Source: Salinimicrobium tongyeongense (GTDB taxonomy: Bacteria > Bacteroidota > Bacteroidia > Flavobacteriales > Flavobacteriaceae). From it: DNA of 64,000 bases. The notes beneath the pieces are model-generated. The model made no database searches, was not told the origin of the DNA, and saw only the letters and a list, made by a program, of their open reading frames with translations. A program made the position numbers and the translations under genes. This document shows positions 1 through 8,873 of this stretch, in pieces. The stretch is taken from NCBI RefSeq assembly GCF_026109735.1, contig NZ_CP069620.1:930001-994000 (forward strand), read 5' to 3'. The number at the start of each line of letters is the position of its first letter. The first letter of the stretch is position 1.

Positions 1-2304
1 AGTATTCTCCCCGACATTTGAGCAGTCAAAAGTGGCATTATCAAGGGACATTTCTGAAATTCCACAGGCATCTGATGAACCGTTGTCGATCATTTCAGGA
101 GTGATAGTTGCATTTCCTGAGGCATCAAGCTGTACAGTGATGTTTTGGGTCAGCACCACAGGAGCTACTTTATCTTCAACAGTTACAACTGCTTCGGAAG
201 AAGCTGTATTTCCATTATTGTCTTCAACTGTTAGAACTACAGTATTCTCCCCGACATTTGAGCAGTCAAAAGTGGCAATATCAAGAGACATTTCTGAAAT
301 TCCGCAGGCATCTGATGAACCGTTGTCGATATCTTCAGGAGTGATGGCCCCGTTTCCTTCAGCATCAAGCTGCACGGTGATGTTTTGAGTGACCACAACC
401 GGAGCTACGTTATCTTCAACAGTCACAACTGCTTCGGAAGAAGCTGTATTTCCATTGTTGTCTTCAACGGTAAGCACTACAGTATTCTCCCCAACATTTG
501 AGCAGTCAAAAGTGGCAATATCAAGGGACATTTCTGAAATTCCGCAGGCATCAGATGAACCGTTGTCGATCATTTCCGGAGTGATGGTCGCGTTTCCTTC
601 AGCATCCAATTGCACGGTGATGTTTTGAGTGACCACAACCGGAGCAACATTATCTTCTACAGTTACTATAGCTTCCGCAGAAGTTGTGTTTCCGTTATTA
701 TCTTCAACAGTAAGCACTACCGTATTCTCTCCAACATTTGAGCAGTCAAAAATGGCATTATCCAGAGTCATTTCTGAAATCCCGCAGGCATCGGCAGAGC
801 CGTTATCGATCATCGCCGGAGTGATGGTTGCGTTTCCTTCAGCATCAAGTTGAACTGTGATCTCTTGGGTAATTACCACCGGCGCAACATTGTCTTCAAC
901 AGTGACTATGGCTTCAGAAGAACTGATGTTCCCATTGTTGTCTTCAACAGTAAGCGTTACCGTATTCTCCCCAACATGAGAGCAGTCAAAAGTGGCATTA
1001 TCCAAAGTCATTTCTGAAATTCCGCAGGCATCGGATGAACCGTTGTCGATATCTTCAGGAGTGATGGTCGCATTTCCTTCAGCATCAAGCTGCACGGTGA
1101 TGTTTTGGGTCAGCACCACAGGAGCTACTTTATCTTCAACAGTTACAACTGCTTCGGAAGAAGCTGTATTTCCATTGTTGTCTTCAACTGTTAGAACTAC
1201 AGTATTCTCCCCGACATTTGAGCAGTCAAAAGTGGCAATATCAAGAGACATTTCTGAAATTCCGCAGGCATCTGATGAACCGTTGTCGATATCTTCAGGA
1301 GTGATGGCCGCGTTTCCTTCAGCATCAAGCTGCACGCTGATGTTTTGAGTGACGACAACAGGTGCAACGTTGTCTTCAACAGTTACAACTGCTTCGGAAG
1401 AAGCCGTATTTCCATTGTTGTCTTCTAGAGTAAGCACTACCATGTTCTCCCCGACATTTGAGCAGTCAAAAATGGCATTATCAAGCGTCATTTCTGAAAT
1501 TCCGCAGGCATCTGAAGAACCGTTGTCAATCATCGTCGGAGTGATGGTTGCGTTTCCTTCAGCATCCAATTGCACGGTGATGTTTTGAGTGACGACAACC
1601 GGAGTAACATTGTCTTCAACAGTCACGGTTGCTTCAGAAGAAGCCGTATTTCCATTGTTATCTTCAACGATAAGTACCACCGTGTTCTCCCCCACATTTG
1701 AGCAGTCAAAAGTGGCAATATCAAGCGTCATTTCTGAAATCCCACAGGCATCTGATGAACCGTTGTCGATATCTTCAGGAGTTATGGTTGCGTTTCCTTC
1801 AGCATCAAGCTGCAAGGTGATGTTTTGGGTCAGCACCACAGGAGCTACTTTATCTTCAACAGTTACAACTGCTTCGGAAGAAGCTGTATTTCCATTATTG
1901 TCTTCAACTGTTAGAACTACAGTATTCTCCCCGACATTTGAGCAGTCAAAAGTGGCAATATCAAGAGACATTTCTGAAATTCCGCAGGCATCGGAAGAAC
2001 CGTTGTCGATCATCGCCGGAGTGATGGTCGCGTTTCCTTCAGCATCAAGCTGCACGGTGATGTTTTGAGTGACCACAACCGGAGCTACGTTATCTTCAAC
2101 AGTCACGATTGCTTCGGAAGAAGTGGTGTTTCCATTGTTATCTTCCACAGTAAGCACCACAGTGTTCTCTCCAACATTTGAGCAGTCAAAAATGGCATTA
2201 TCAAGCGTCATTTCTGAAATTCCGCAGGCATCTGAAGAACCGTTGTCGATCAATTCAGGAGTGATAGTTGCATTTCCTGAGGCATCAAGCTGTACAGTGA
2301 TGTT
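1..2304 (-). repeat. 240-bp tandem repeat array coding 80-residue HYR-like units
   Basis: The same sequence block restarts at 1, 241, 481, 721, 961, 1201, 1441, 1681, 1921 and 2161, an exact 240-bp period with no indels over about 9.6 units. Each unit encodes one 80-residue module with the core ITVQLDA-GNATITP and DNGSSDACGISEM. Unit boundaries keep the reading frame. Stretches 181-360 and 1141-1320 are almost identical, and 1861-1980 repeats most of the same block, so copies are homogenised at distances of 720 and 960 bp. A diverged related unit is at about 3590-3730. The array continues beyond the left edge. Confidence 0.95.
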
Positions 2305-5300
2305 TTGAATTTCTACCAATGGAACCTGCTTATCTTCAACAGTAACATCAAAGCTACAGGTTTCGGTATTGCCAGAAGTATCGGTTACCGTCCAGGTTAC
2401 TGTAGTTGTACCTACAGGATAAGTATCACTGGCATCGTCTGTGTTGTTGAAATCATTTACTACGGATTCTATTCCACTATTATCTGAATAAACCGGCTGC
2501 GCAATTTCTATGTAGGCATTACATTCATCCAGATCATTTGTTTGTACAATATTCTCAACACATTCAATCTGTGGTTTTATGTCATCAACTACTGTTAATT
2601 TTACAGTCACAGTAGCGCGATTACCTGCCCCATCAAATGCAGAGATTAATATTTGCTGCTCCCCGAGGTCATTAGTGTCGAAGTCAGTTTGACTTAAATG
2701 CCATTCGGCTATGCCGCAGTTATCTGTAGAATTTTGATCAAAAGTTTGATAAGTGACAGTAGCCTGGCCATTCTCATCCAGGGAGATTTCGGCATCTGTA
2801 AGATTCAATACCGGGATATCGGCATCCTGGATCATTACCATTGCCTGGGCAGAACTTTCATTAAGATTTTCATCCCTTACAGTTAAAGTAACTGCTGTGC
2901 TCTTGGCTAAAACCCAATTATCATAATAGGTAATTTCGGAAAATTCGGCATCTGCATTTCCGCTATTATTTATTACACTATTTGTATTTAAAGAATCAAA
3001 ATTGAAATCTCCAATTAAACCGGTGCTGCCCGGAGACACTCCATTTACCAAATGATCATTGATTATTGTTTCTGAAAGACTTTGGTTCCAGATCTTCACT
3101 TCTTTCATTAGACCATTAAAATGGTTGTCCCCATCCCGGCTTAGACCTATTCTTACCTCTCCATTACTGGCATCTGAAACTCTCGTATTTTTAGTTTCAC
3201 TCATCATTTTTCCATTGATGAAGACCTGCATCATTTGGGTACCCGAGTCGTAGGATAGGGCGATGTGATTCCAAACATTAAATTCTACAGAGTTCTCGGG
3301 TGTAGAAACCCAGGTCCATCCCCCACGGTTAAAGGCGTCCATACCAAAAATGATACTTCCATTAGACTGGATTCTGGATATAATTGACAGATCTCCATAA
3401 TCTTCATGTCTTTTTGAAAATAATTCCCCAGCATTAGCATCCGGTTTTACCCAGGCTTCAAAAGCAAAGCTTGTGCTGCTGCTAAAATTGAAGGGCTGGT
3501 TGCCATTTATTGTGAGATAATTAGTTCCTGAAAAATCGAAACTTCCAGTCGTAAGAACATCTGCACAGTTAAATACTGTTCTGTCCAGAATTAAACTTTC
3601 TATTCCGCAGGCATCAGATGAGCCTTTTTCTATCATTTCAGGAGTGATAAGCGTATTTCCTGAGGCGTCCAGTTGAACAGTTATGTCTTGAGTAACTACT
3701 GCAGGTGAAGTTTGATCCTCTACAGTAATCTCAAATGAAACCTCAGTTGTATTTCCGGAAAAGTCCATTGTTCTGTAGGTTACTTCGCTGCTTCCGGGAA
3801 CTAAAAATTCCTCCTGTAGCGGCCCCGCAATTTGCTGCGTAGGAAGGTTCGGAGTTACTCCCGAAACATCCACTGTAACTTCAAGATCTGTAATTAATGT
3901 ACCATAATGTCCTGCCCAATGTTCTGCATCGTCACCTCCATGTTCTACGTATATATAACGCACACCTTCACCGTAACCGGTAAAAGTATGACTCACTGTT
4001 GCCCAGGCAGCAGAAGCGGTAAGTAACCCCGTATCATAAGTGGCCAGGATATTGTCTTCAGCATCTCTTAGCTGTACTTTTAAATAATAAGTGTCGGCAT
4101 AATTTGGCCAGGTACCAGCGTATTTTTCAGAAACCACGATGTCGGGAGAGGTATTAAGTGTTTCCCTATCATATCCCTGTACCATTAAGTCAATTTTCTG
4201 ACTTTTGATCCCCATGCTGTAAGAGCTTAAGAACCTGCTGCCACTGGTTGTCCAACCATTTCCGCCAGATTGGTTGATGGTCCAGCCGGCGAGACCACCG
4301 TTGGCATTCCCGTTATAAGCAAGATTTCCATTTAGAGAACAATTATCTGTAGTAGTGATCCTGTATGCAGGATAAGCTCCACAGAGATCCTCTTCTGTAG
4401 GAAATGTTGTTTGTTCTGGTGCTATAAGCGAAGGGGGTGTATTCTCCCACACTGTGACTGTAGCTGTTTCCGTTATGGAATTTCCGTCTGGATCTGTCGC
4501 TGTTACTTCTACAGTATTGGGCCCAAGGTGGGAACAATCAAAAACAGACTGGTTAAGACTGAAACTTATTTCTTCGGAACAATTATCTGTCACCGCATCA
4601 ACAAGTTCAGAAGCGTTGATGGTGACAGAATTGTCTTCTCCCAGGAAAACCGCCAGAGGTTTAGTTGTGAGTTCGGGGGCCTGGGTATCTTCAACTACAA
4701 CGGTTATGTTTGTTGGGCAATCAAGTGAAGTATCACTGGTCGCCGTAAAAGTTGTGGTTTCGTTTATTATAAATGGAACACCATTTACTACTCCATTATC
4801 CCAGGTTATATTACCTCCATTTTCTGAGGTTGCCGTTAAGGTAACACTGTTCCCTGAACATTGATTGTTAGTTGGAGATTGAGAAATTGAAAGGGGAGAA
4901 CAAAGTAATGTGATCACCACTTGGCCATCTCCAGGATTTACACCAGCCGTATTTGCCTGGTTCGTACCGGAATTAAAGGAACCTCCACCGCCGCCCTGTT
5001 GGCCGCAATTTGTTGCATAACCGGCTCCACCCCCACCGGAGTATCCGCCGCCGCCGCCGCCGTATCCGCAGTTAGTTCCTCCACCACCTCCTCCTCCGAA
5101 GCCTCCACCTTGGGTGACATCATTTTCATTATGGCCTCCAATAGCGCCATTTAAAAAGGAGTAACCACCCTCAGTGGGGTTTCTTTTACCAGGAAGTCCG
5201 TTTGTTTCAAATCCACCTCCTCCGCCTCCGACAATGTTAAGAGTTGTTCCGTATGCTCCACCTTGTCCATCAATACCTCCAGTACCACCACCTGGAGAAT

Positions 5301-5808
5301 CGAAGGCTGTAGTTAAAGTTCCTCCACCAGCATTTTGATGGGAATAACGACCACCACCTCCGCCGCCGGCGGCGATAAGTATTGGTGTATTATCCATATA
5401 AGTGATAAAGCTTCCACCACCACCACCAGCACCTTCCATATCTATTGTGGGAGTTCCTTTTTGTCCCACCACAATCTTGATTCTTTCTCCTGCTGTTAAA
5501 AGGAACTCTCCTTGCATTGAGGCACCAAACCCACCGGGAAATAAATTGCTATCCCCTCCAGCTGCTCCTAATGCGGTAATTTGATAGGTCCCTGTCACGG
5601 GCACAACCCATTCCTGAATTCCCTGAGTGTTTATGGTTACACTCTCCTCCAAAGAGGTTCCCACATAAGCTGAATTCACCTGTTCTTGTGTAGGTCCGGT
5701 ACGTCCTGATGCTCCTGCCGGAGTAAATTCAAATGTTTGACCTAAGGCCGATCCAAACTGCAGGAGAAAAAGGAAAGAAAGAAATTTTAAAAAGTAGTTT
5801 TGTTTCAT
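1..5808 (-). CDS. Giant multidomain surface protein (Gly-rich, HYR, FBA-like, LamG, tandem HYR-like repeats), 3'-truncated
   Basis: The frame is open from the ATG at 5808 to the left edge (1936 codons), and no stop appears in the lines I translated. Residues 1-24 are a signal peptide ending near SALGQ. About 57-303 is a glycine-rich domain with runs of six or more Gly. About 305-480 holds Ig/HYR-like sheets. About 494-645 resembles the F-box-associated (FBA) domain: KSQ-IDL, DIVV, VSHTF, HGG-x5-WAG. About 690-750 starts an HYR-like module that is interrupted by a LamG/concanavalin-like domain (752-950) and resumes near 966. From about 1160 come near-identical 80-residue repeats, each with DACG and FDCSN cysteines. 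This looks like a secreted adhesin or matrix protein. A type IX sorting tail would lie beyond the window. Domain names come from my reading of the translation; the overall call is firm and the function is inferred. Confidence 0.85.
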   Translation of the reverse strand, partial: MKQNYFLKFLSFLFLLQFGSALGQTFEFTPAGASGRTGPTQEQVNSAYVGTSLEESVTINTQGIQEWVVPVTGTYQITALGAAGGDSNLFPGGFGASMQGEFLLTAGERIKIVVGQKGTPTIDMEGAGGGGGSFITYMDNTPILIAAGGGGGGRYSHQNAGGGTLTTAFDSPGGGTGGIDGQGGAYGTTLNIVGGGGGGFETNGLPGKRNPTEGGYSFLNGAIGGHNENDVTQGGGFGGGGGGGTNCGYGGGGGGYSGGGGAGYATNCGQQGGGGGSFNSGTNQANTAGVNPGDGQVVITLLCSPLSISQSPTNNQCSGNSVTLTATSENGGNITWDNGVVNGVPFIINETTTFTATSDTSLDCPTNITVVVEDTQAPELTTKPLAVFLGEDNSVTINASELVDAVTDNCSEEISFSLNQSVFDCSHLGPNTVEVTATDPDGNSITETATVTVWENTPPSLIAPEQTTFPTEEDLCGAYPAYRITTTDNCSLNGNLAYNGNANGGLAGWTINQSGGNGWTTSGSRFLSSYSMGIKSQKIDLMVQGYDRETLNTSPDIVVSEKYAGTWPNYADTYYLKVQLRDAEDNILATYDTGLLTASAAWATVSHTFTGYGEGVRYIYVEHGGDDAEHWAGHYGTLITDLEVTVDVSGVTPNLPTQQIAGPLQEEFLVPGSSEVTYRTMDFSGNTTEVSFEITVEDQTSPAVVTQDITVQLDASGNTLITPEMIEKGSSDACGIESLILDRTVFNCADVLTTGSFDFSGTNYLTINGNQPFNFSSSTSFAFEAWVKPDANAGELFSKRHEDYGDLSIISRIQSNGSIIFGMDAFNRGGWTWVSTPENSVEFNVWNHIALSYDSGTQMMQVFINGKMMSETKNTRVSDASNGEVRIGLSRDGDNHFNGLMKEVKIWNQSLSETIINDHLVNGVSPGSTGLIGDFNFDSLNTNSVINNSGNADAEFSEITYYDNWVLAKSTAVTLTVRDENLNESSAQAMVMIQDADIPVLNLTDAEISLDENGQATVTYQTFDQNSTDNCGIAEWHLSQTDFDTNDLGEQQILISAFDGAGNRATVTVKLTVVDDIKPQIECVENIVQTNDLDECNAYIEIAQPVYSDNSGIESVVNDFNNTDDASDTYPVGTTTVTWTVTDTSGNTETCSFDVTVEDKQVPLVEIQNITVQLDASGNATITPELIDNGSSDACGISEMTLDNAIFDCSNVGENTVVLTVEDNNGNTTSSEAIVTVEDNVAPVVVTQNITVQLDAEGNATITPAMIDNGSSDACGISEMSLDIATFDCSNVGENTVVLTVEDNNGNTASSEAVVTVEDKVAPVVLTQNITLQLDAEGNATITPEDIDNGSSDACGISEMTLDIATFDCSNVGENTVVLIVEDNNGNTASSEATVTVEDNVTPVVVTQNITVQLDAEGNATITPTMIDNGSSDACGISEMTLDNAIFDCSNVGENMVVLTLEDNNGNTASSEAVVTVEDNVAPVVVTQNISVQLDAEGNAAITPEDIDNGSSDACGISEMSLDIATFDCSNVGENTVVLTVEDNNGNTASSEAVVTVEDKVAPVVLTQNITVQLDAEGNATITPEDIDNGSSDACGISEMTLDNATFDCSHVGENTVTLTVEDNNGNISSSEAIVTVEDNVAPVVITQEITVQLDAEGNATITPAMIDNGSADACGISEMTLDNAIFDCSNVGENTVVLTVEDNNGNTTSAEAIVTVEDNVAPVVVTQNITVQLDAEGNATITPEMIDNGSSDACGISEMSLDIATFDCSNVGENTVVLTVEDNNGNTASSEAVVTVEDNVAPVVVTQNITVQLDAEGNGAITPEDIDNGSSDACGISEMSLDIATFDCSNVGENTVVLTVEDNNGNTASSEAVVTVEDKVAPVVLTQNITVQLDASGNATITPEMIDNGSSDACGISEMSLDNATFDCSNVGENT

Positions 5809-5882
5809 GTACTTAAGATTGGTTAAAAGTGTTAATAGGTTGGTGTTTTAATAAGTTCTTAAGGTTTTGTTATTAAAAACGG

Positions 5883-5915
5883 CAAATGTATCCTATTTTA
5901 ACATTGGTAGCGCAA
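5883..5915 (-). promoter_or_regulatory. Putative Bacteroidota promoter of the giant repeat protein
   Basis: On the minus strand TACATTTG (5890-5883) matches the Bacteroidota -7 consensus TAnnTTTG exactly. A TTG at 5915-5913 lies 22 bp upstream as a possible -33 element. The box is about 75 bp before the start codon. The match is seen; the activity is inferred. Confidence 0.5.
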
Positions 5916-6202
5916 TTAGTTTAAATTTGATATTTTATTTTAGACGAAATGCTATTTTTTAGGTTAAAAGGATGATTTTAATTGCTGTTGTTGTGACAAT
6001 CAATAAATCGCTTATAGATTTTGAGACTTTTAGAGGCTTTCCGACATTATTTATATATTAGTAGTAACAATTAAAAATTATTTGAGTTTATACAGATCAG
6101 AATTAATCTCCGTTGGTATAAAGGAGAAAAATCTTGAAAGAAACTGCTTCTTAATAAAAAGTTAAAGCTTGCGAATTTAGATTAGAACATAAATACTGGC
6201 AA

Positions 6203-6218
6203 TACCCACTTCTGGGTA
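6203..6218. promoter_or_regulatory. 7-2-7 palindrome, LuxR/NarL-type regulator box (site A)
   Basis: TACCCAC-TT-CTGGGTA is two inverted heptamers separated by TT, the geometry of NarL/FixJ-type response-regulator sites. It lies about 395 bp upstream of the giant repeat protein start. The same spacer and layout, with both arms changed together, occurs upstream of the curlin gene at 61322-61337. Confidence 0.45.
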
Positions 6219-6376
6219 TATCTTTATAAGAAACACCATATTAATTCAAAGGTTGCCGGAATTACAGTGGCAAAAAAACCTTAAAAAAACGTTAATGCAG
6301 ATAAAATCCTACAAATGATGTATTCAAATTAAATTTGAAGACGTGCTTATTTCTGAAACACAGCAGCTTCACAGCA

Positions 6377-7543
6377 TCAGTTCAAGGTGCCAGCATATTC
6401 GCTAGGGCTTATTTCTACAAAGGTTTTGAAGGTTTTACTAAAGGAAGTTCTGCTGGTAAAACCACATTCGCTGGCCAAAGCTTCAATAGTGTTGTTTTCT
6501 AAATAGCCACCTGCAATAAGTTGCTTTGCATGCTCCATGCGCAGACTATTCTTGTAGGAGGCAAAGCTTAATCCGTATTGTTGTTTGAGGAAATATGAGA
6601 TATGGTGCGAAGGCATTTGCAGTTCCCTTGCACATTCGGTGAGGTTGAAACTTTGGTTGAGGTAAAGTTTTCTCTCCTTCAAAGTCTCCAGTTTCAATTT
6701 GACCTCCTTTTCATCAAGACCAAATTTGAGTTCATCATCCTGCTGCTTTTCTTGTTTCACAGGATTTGAAGAAGATACTGCTGATTGAGGATATCCATGT
6801 AAAATACTGGGGAAGTAAAGTGGAATAACCCCAATTAAAAAAAGGGCCGTATAAAGGGTAAAGGTGATAATACCCCCGCTTTCCCCTATCACCAGCCATG
6901 AACGGAATTCCGTATTGACCAGCATTTTTTCAAGGGCATACAAAATAGCCAGGATTGCCATGACCATAAGGATACCCCAAAAAATGATGAGCCAGTTATT
7001 GAGAATCGATTTTAATTTATCCCTGTTCCCTTTCCTTATAAACCGGATAATCTGGGGTAAGAGGATAATCAAAACCCCTAACTGCCAAACATGGCGTATA
7101 AGCAGGTGTTGATCTAAAGTAAGCAGCCAGTATTCCACTTCCAGCCTTGTGGTAGGAGATGAGATGGTATGGGCGATGATGTCGTTATAAAGATCTGCCG
7201 GTTGAAGGTAAACATAACTTACATCTATAACCCCCAGGAAAAATGGAATAAATAAAAGCAGATCGGTGTTCTTCCAGTTAAGCTTATCGGTTAAAACCAC
7301 CTGAAAGTAATAATATATGGGAATAAAAATAAGGTGATAAAGTAACAGAGGCCATAGAAAGAACCAGGTAAAGTGTTCTAAATAGCCCCCGTCTATAATA
7401 TAAGCCTGTAAGGCATATAGCGAAAGAAGAAAGTAGAAACTTCCCAGAATTCGGGTGGCAAGTGTATTTGTTGACCTCTTAAAAAATAAAGTAGTTGATA
7501 AGACAAAGCCAAATATGGCAGCAATTAATAATATTACTATCAA
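6377..7543 (-). CDS. Membrane-anchored AraC-family transcriptional regulator
   Basis: The protein has 388 residues. The first 240 or so form six or seven hydrophobic segments. The last 100 carry an AraC-type double helix-turn-helix with MPSHHISYFLKQQYG and the ECGFTSRTSFSKTFK signature of the second motif. This membrane-domain plus HTH layout is common in Bacteroidota, where such proteins are thought to sense a signal at the inner membrane. The start codon is TTG at 7543; an in-frame stop lies four codons upstream and no ATG is available nearby. It lies downstream of, and in the same direction as, the xylan operon but behind a terminator, so it is probably a separate unit. The target is unknown; the neighbouring repeat protein is one possibility. 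Confidence 0.85.
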   Translation of the reverse strand: MIVILLIAAIFGFVLSTTLFFKRSTNTLATRILGSFYFLLSLYALQAYIIDGGYLEHFTWFFLWPLLLYHLIFIPIYYYFQVVLTDKLNWKNTDLLLFIPFFLGVIDVSYVYLQPADLYNDIIAHTISSPTTRLEVEYWLLTLDQHLLIRHVWQLGVLIILLPQIIRFIRKGNRDKLKSILNNWLIIFWGILMVMAILAILYALEKMLVNTEFRSWLVIGESGGIITFTLYTALFLIGVIPLYFPSILHGYPQSAVSSSNPVKQEKQQDDELKFGLDEKEVKLKLETLKERKLYLNQSFNLTECARELQMPSHHISYFLKQQYGLSFASYKNSLRMEHAKQLIAGGYLENNTIEALASECGFTSRTSFSKTFKTFVEISPSEYAGTLN

Positions 7544-7876
7544 GACATCCTTTTATAAATGTTATTCCCCTTTAACATTTTTGGAAATTTTAGCACAGTT
7601 TCATGGACAAAATAGGTTCACAAAATGCATTTAAAAAAACAGCACGAAGTAAATCAATATTTCCCGAAAATCCCAAAAATATAATGATGACCACTTTATA
7701 AGGGAATAATCCAACAATCACTGGCTTAGAAAGCTGCCCTGACCGAAGCTGATAAAGCTTCTTCTGAAAAAAAGTTTTGCTGAAAATCCATTTAAAACAA
7801 AGATCCCGTCAAAAATGAATTGACGGGATCTCAAAAATGATGTTTTTAATAACAATTTATCACTGCCTGAAATATT
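7544..7876. other. Intergenic region between the aldo/keto reductase and the AraC regulator
   Basis: This 333-bp stretch contains the terminator hairpin at 7801-7831 and presumably the promoter of the AraC regulator. I see no ORF or RNA gene and no clean TAnnTTTG element. Confidence 0.5.
7801..7831 (-). terminator. Intrinsic terminator of the GH67-GH115 operon
   Basis: A perfect 12-bp stem (AGATCCCGTCAA with TTGACGGGATCT) around a 7-nt loop lies 46 bp beyond the aldo/keto reductase stop. On the minus strand it is followed by a T-rich run. Confidence 0.8.
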
Positions 7877-8863
7877 CTACCACCGCTGATGTACTTCCTC
7901 TTTAATAAAGTCTTCATACACGCGGTTCATTTGCTCAATTTGATCTTCAGAAAGACCGGGAGCGTCATAAACCGACACATTGGAGCGCAAATGCTCTACT
8001 TTTGAGGCCCCGGGAATGACGGTGCCCACTTCAGGCTGCCTCAGTATCCACTTTAAGGCCATGGGCGCCAGATTTTCTTTATCGGGAAAAACAGCTTTTA
8101 AAGCATTAGCTGCCTCTACCCCCCTTTCAAAATTCACCCCCGCAAAAGTTTCCCCTTTGTCAAAAGCTTCCCCGTTGCGATTAAAATTACGGTGGTCTTC
8201 GGGAGAGAAATGTGAGTTTTTACTGAACTTTCCGGTTAAGAGTCCGCTGGCCAATGGCACTCTTACAATGATCCCAACGTTCTTCTGGCTGGCCATTTTA
8301 AAGAATTTTTCCTGCGGACGCTGCCGGAACAGGTTATAAATGATCTGAACCGATGAAACATTCTCGTATTCCAGGGCTTTTATCCCCTCTTCCACCTTTT
8401 CCACGCTCACGCCCAGCTTATCTATTTTTCCCTGCTTCTGAAGTTGCTCAAAAACCTGGAAGATCTCAGGCCTGTAATAGACATCTGTAGGCGGGCAATG
8501 TAACTGAATAAGGTCCAGTCTATCCAGGCCGGTATTCTTCAGGCTATCCTCTACAAATTTAGTTAAAGCTTCGGGGGTATAGCCTTCATTTACATGAGGC
8601 GATATCCTGCGGCCACATTTGGTGGCCACGTAAATCTTTTCAGATCTTGCTCTCACCACTCTCCCTACTGCCGCTTCACTCAGGCCATCTTCATAAACAT
8701 CGGCCGTATCAATAAAGTTCACACCACTGTCTATGGCCGTGTTCAAAATCTCTTCAGCTTTTTTATCATCGAAACCCGATCCCCATTTACCTCCAACCTG
8801 CCAGGTACCCAGCGAGATCTCAGAGATTTTGAATCCTGTCTTTCCTAAAATGCGATATTCCAT
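7877..8863 (-). CDS. Aldo/keto reductase, last gene of the glucuronoxylan operon
   Basis: This 328-residue cytosolic NAD(P)H-dependent oxidoreductase has the AKR fold. The catalytic tetrad is visible as Asp in NFIDTADVY, the Tyr of the same motif, Lys in VATKCG and His in LIQLHCP. The C-terminal cofactor region reads VGTVIPGASKVEHLRSN. Start ATG 8863 is 10 bp downstream of the GH115 stop, so it is co-transcribed with the alpha-glucuronidases. Its substrate cannot be read from sequence. Operon position suggests a sugar or uronate-derived carbonyl, for example aldose to alditol, but a general detoxifying role is equally possible. Confidence 0.85.
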   Translation of the reverse strand: MEYRILGKTGFKISEISLGTWQVGGKWGSGFDDKKAEEILNTAIDSGVNFIDTADVYEDGLSEAAVGRVVRARSEKIYVATKCGRRISPHVNEGYTPEALTKFVEDSLKNTGLDRLDLIQLHCPPTDVYYRPEIFQVFEQLQKQGKIDKLGVSVEKVEEGIKALEYENVSSVQIIYNLFRQRPQEKFFKMASQKNVGIIVRVPLASGLLTGKFSKNSHFSPEDHRNFNRNGEAFDKGETFAGVNFERGVEAANALKAVFPDKENLAPMALKWILRQPEVGTVIPGASKVEHLRSNVSVYDAPGLSEDQIEQMNRVYEDFIKEEVHQRW

Positions 8864-8873
8864 CTTCTTTTAT

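Larger units (their letters stand above)
5809..6376. other. Intergenic region between the AraC regulator and the giant repeat gene
   Basis: This 568-bp AT-rich stretch has no convincing ORF. It holds the TACATTTG promoter element near 5883 and the 7-2-7 palindrome at 6203-6218. I see no RNA gene or clear intrinsic terminator after the AraC gene. Confidence 0.6.

Noticed and set aside
1-2304. CRISPR-like regular repetition
   Set aside because: The 240-bp unit is entirely coding and in frame, with no short direct repeat plus unique spacer structure and no cas genes.
32-2308. Series of open frames on the plus strand (74-159 residues) across the repeat array
   Set aside because: They repeat every 240 bp with the array and are antisense shadows of the minus-strand repeat protein.
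5040-5100. GCC-rich simple repeat
   Set aside because: It encodes glycine runs of the Gly-rich domain in frame and is explained by the coding sequence.
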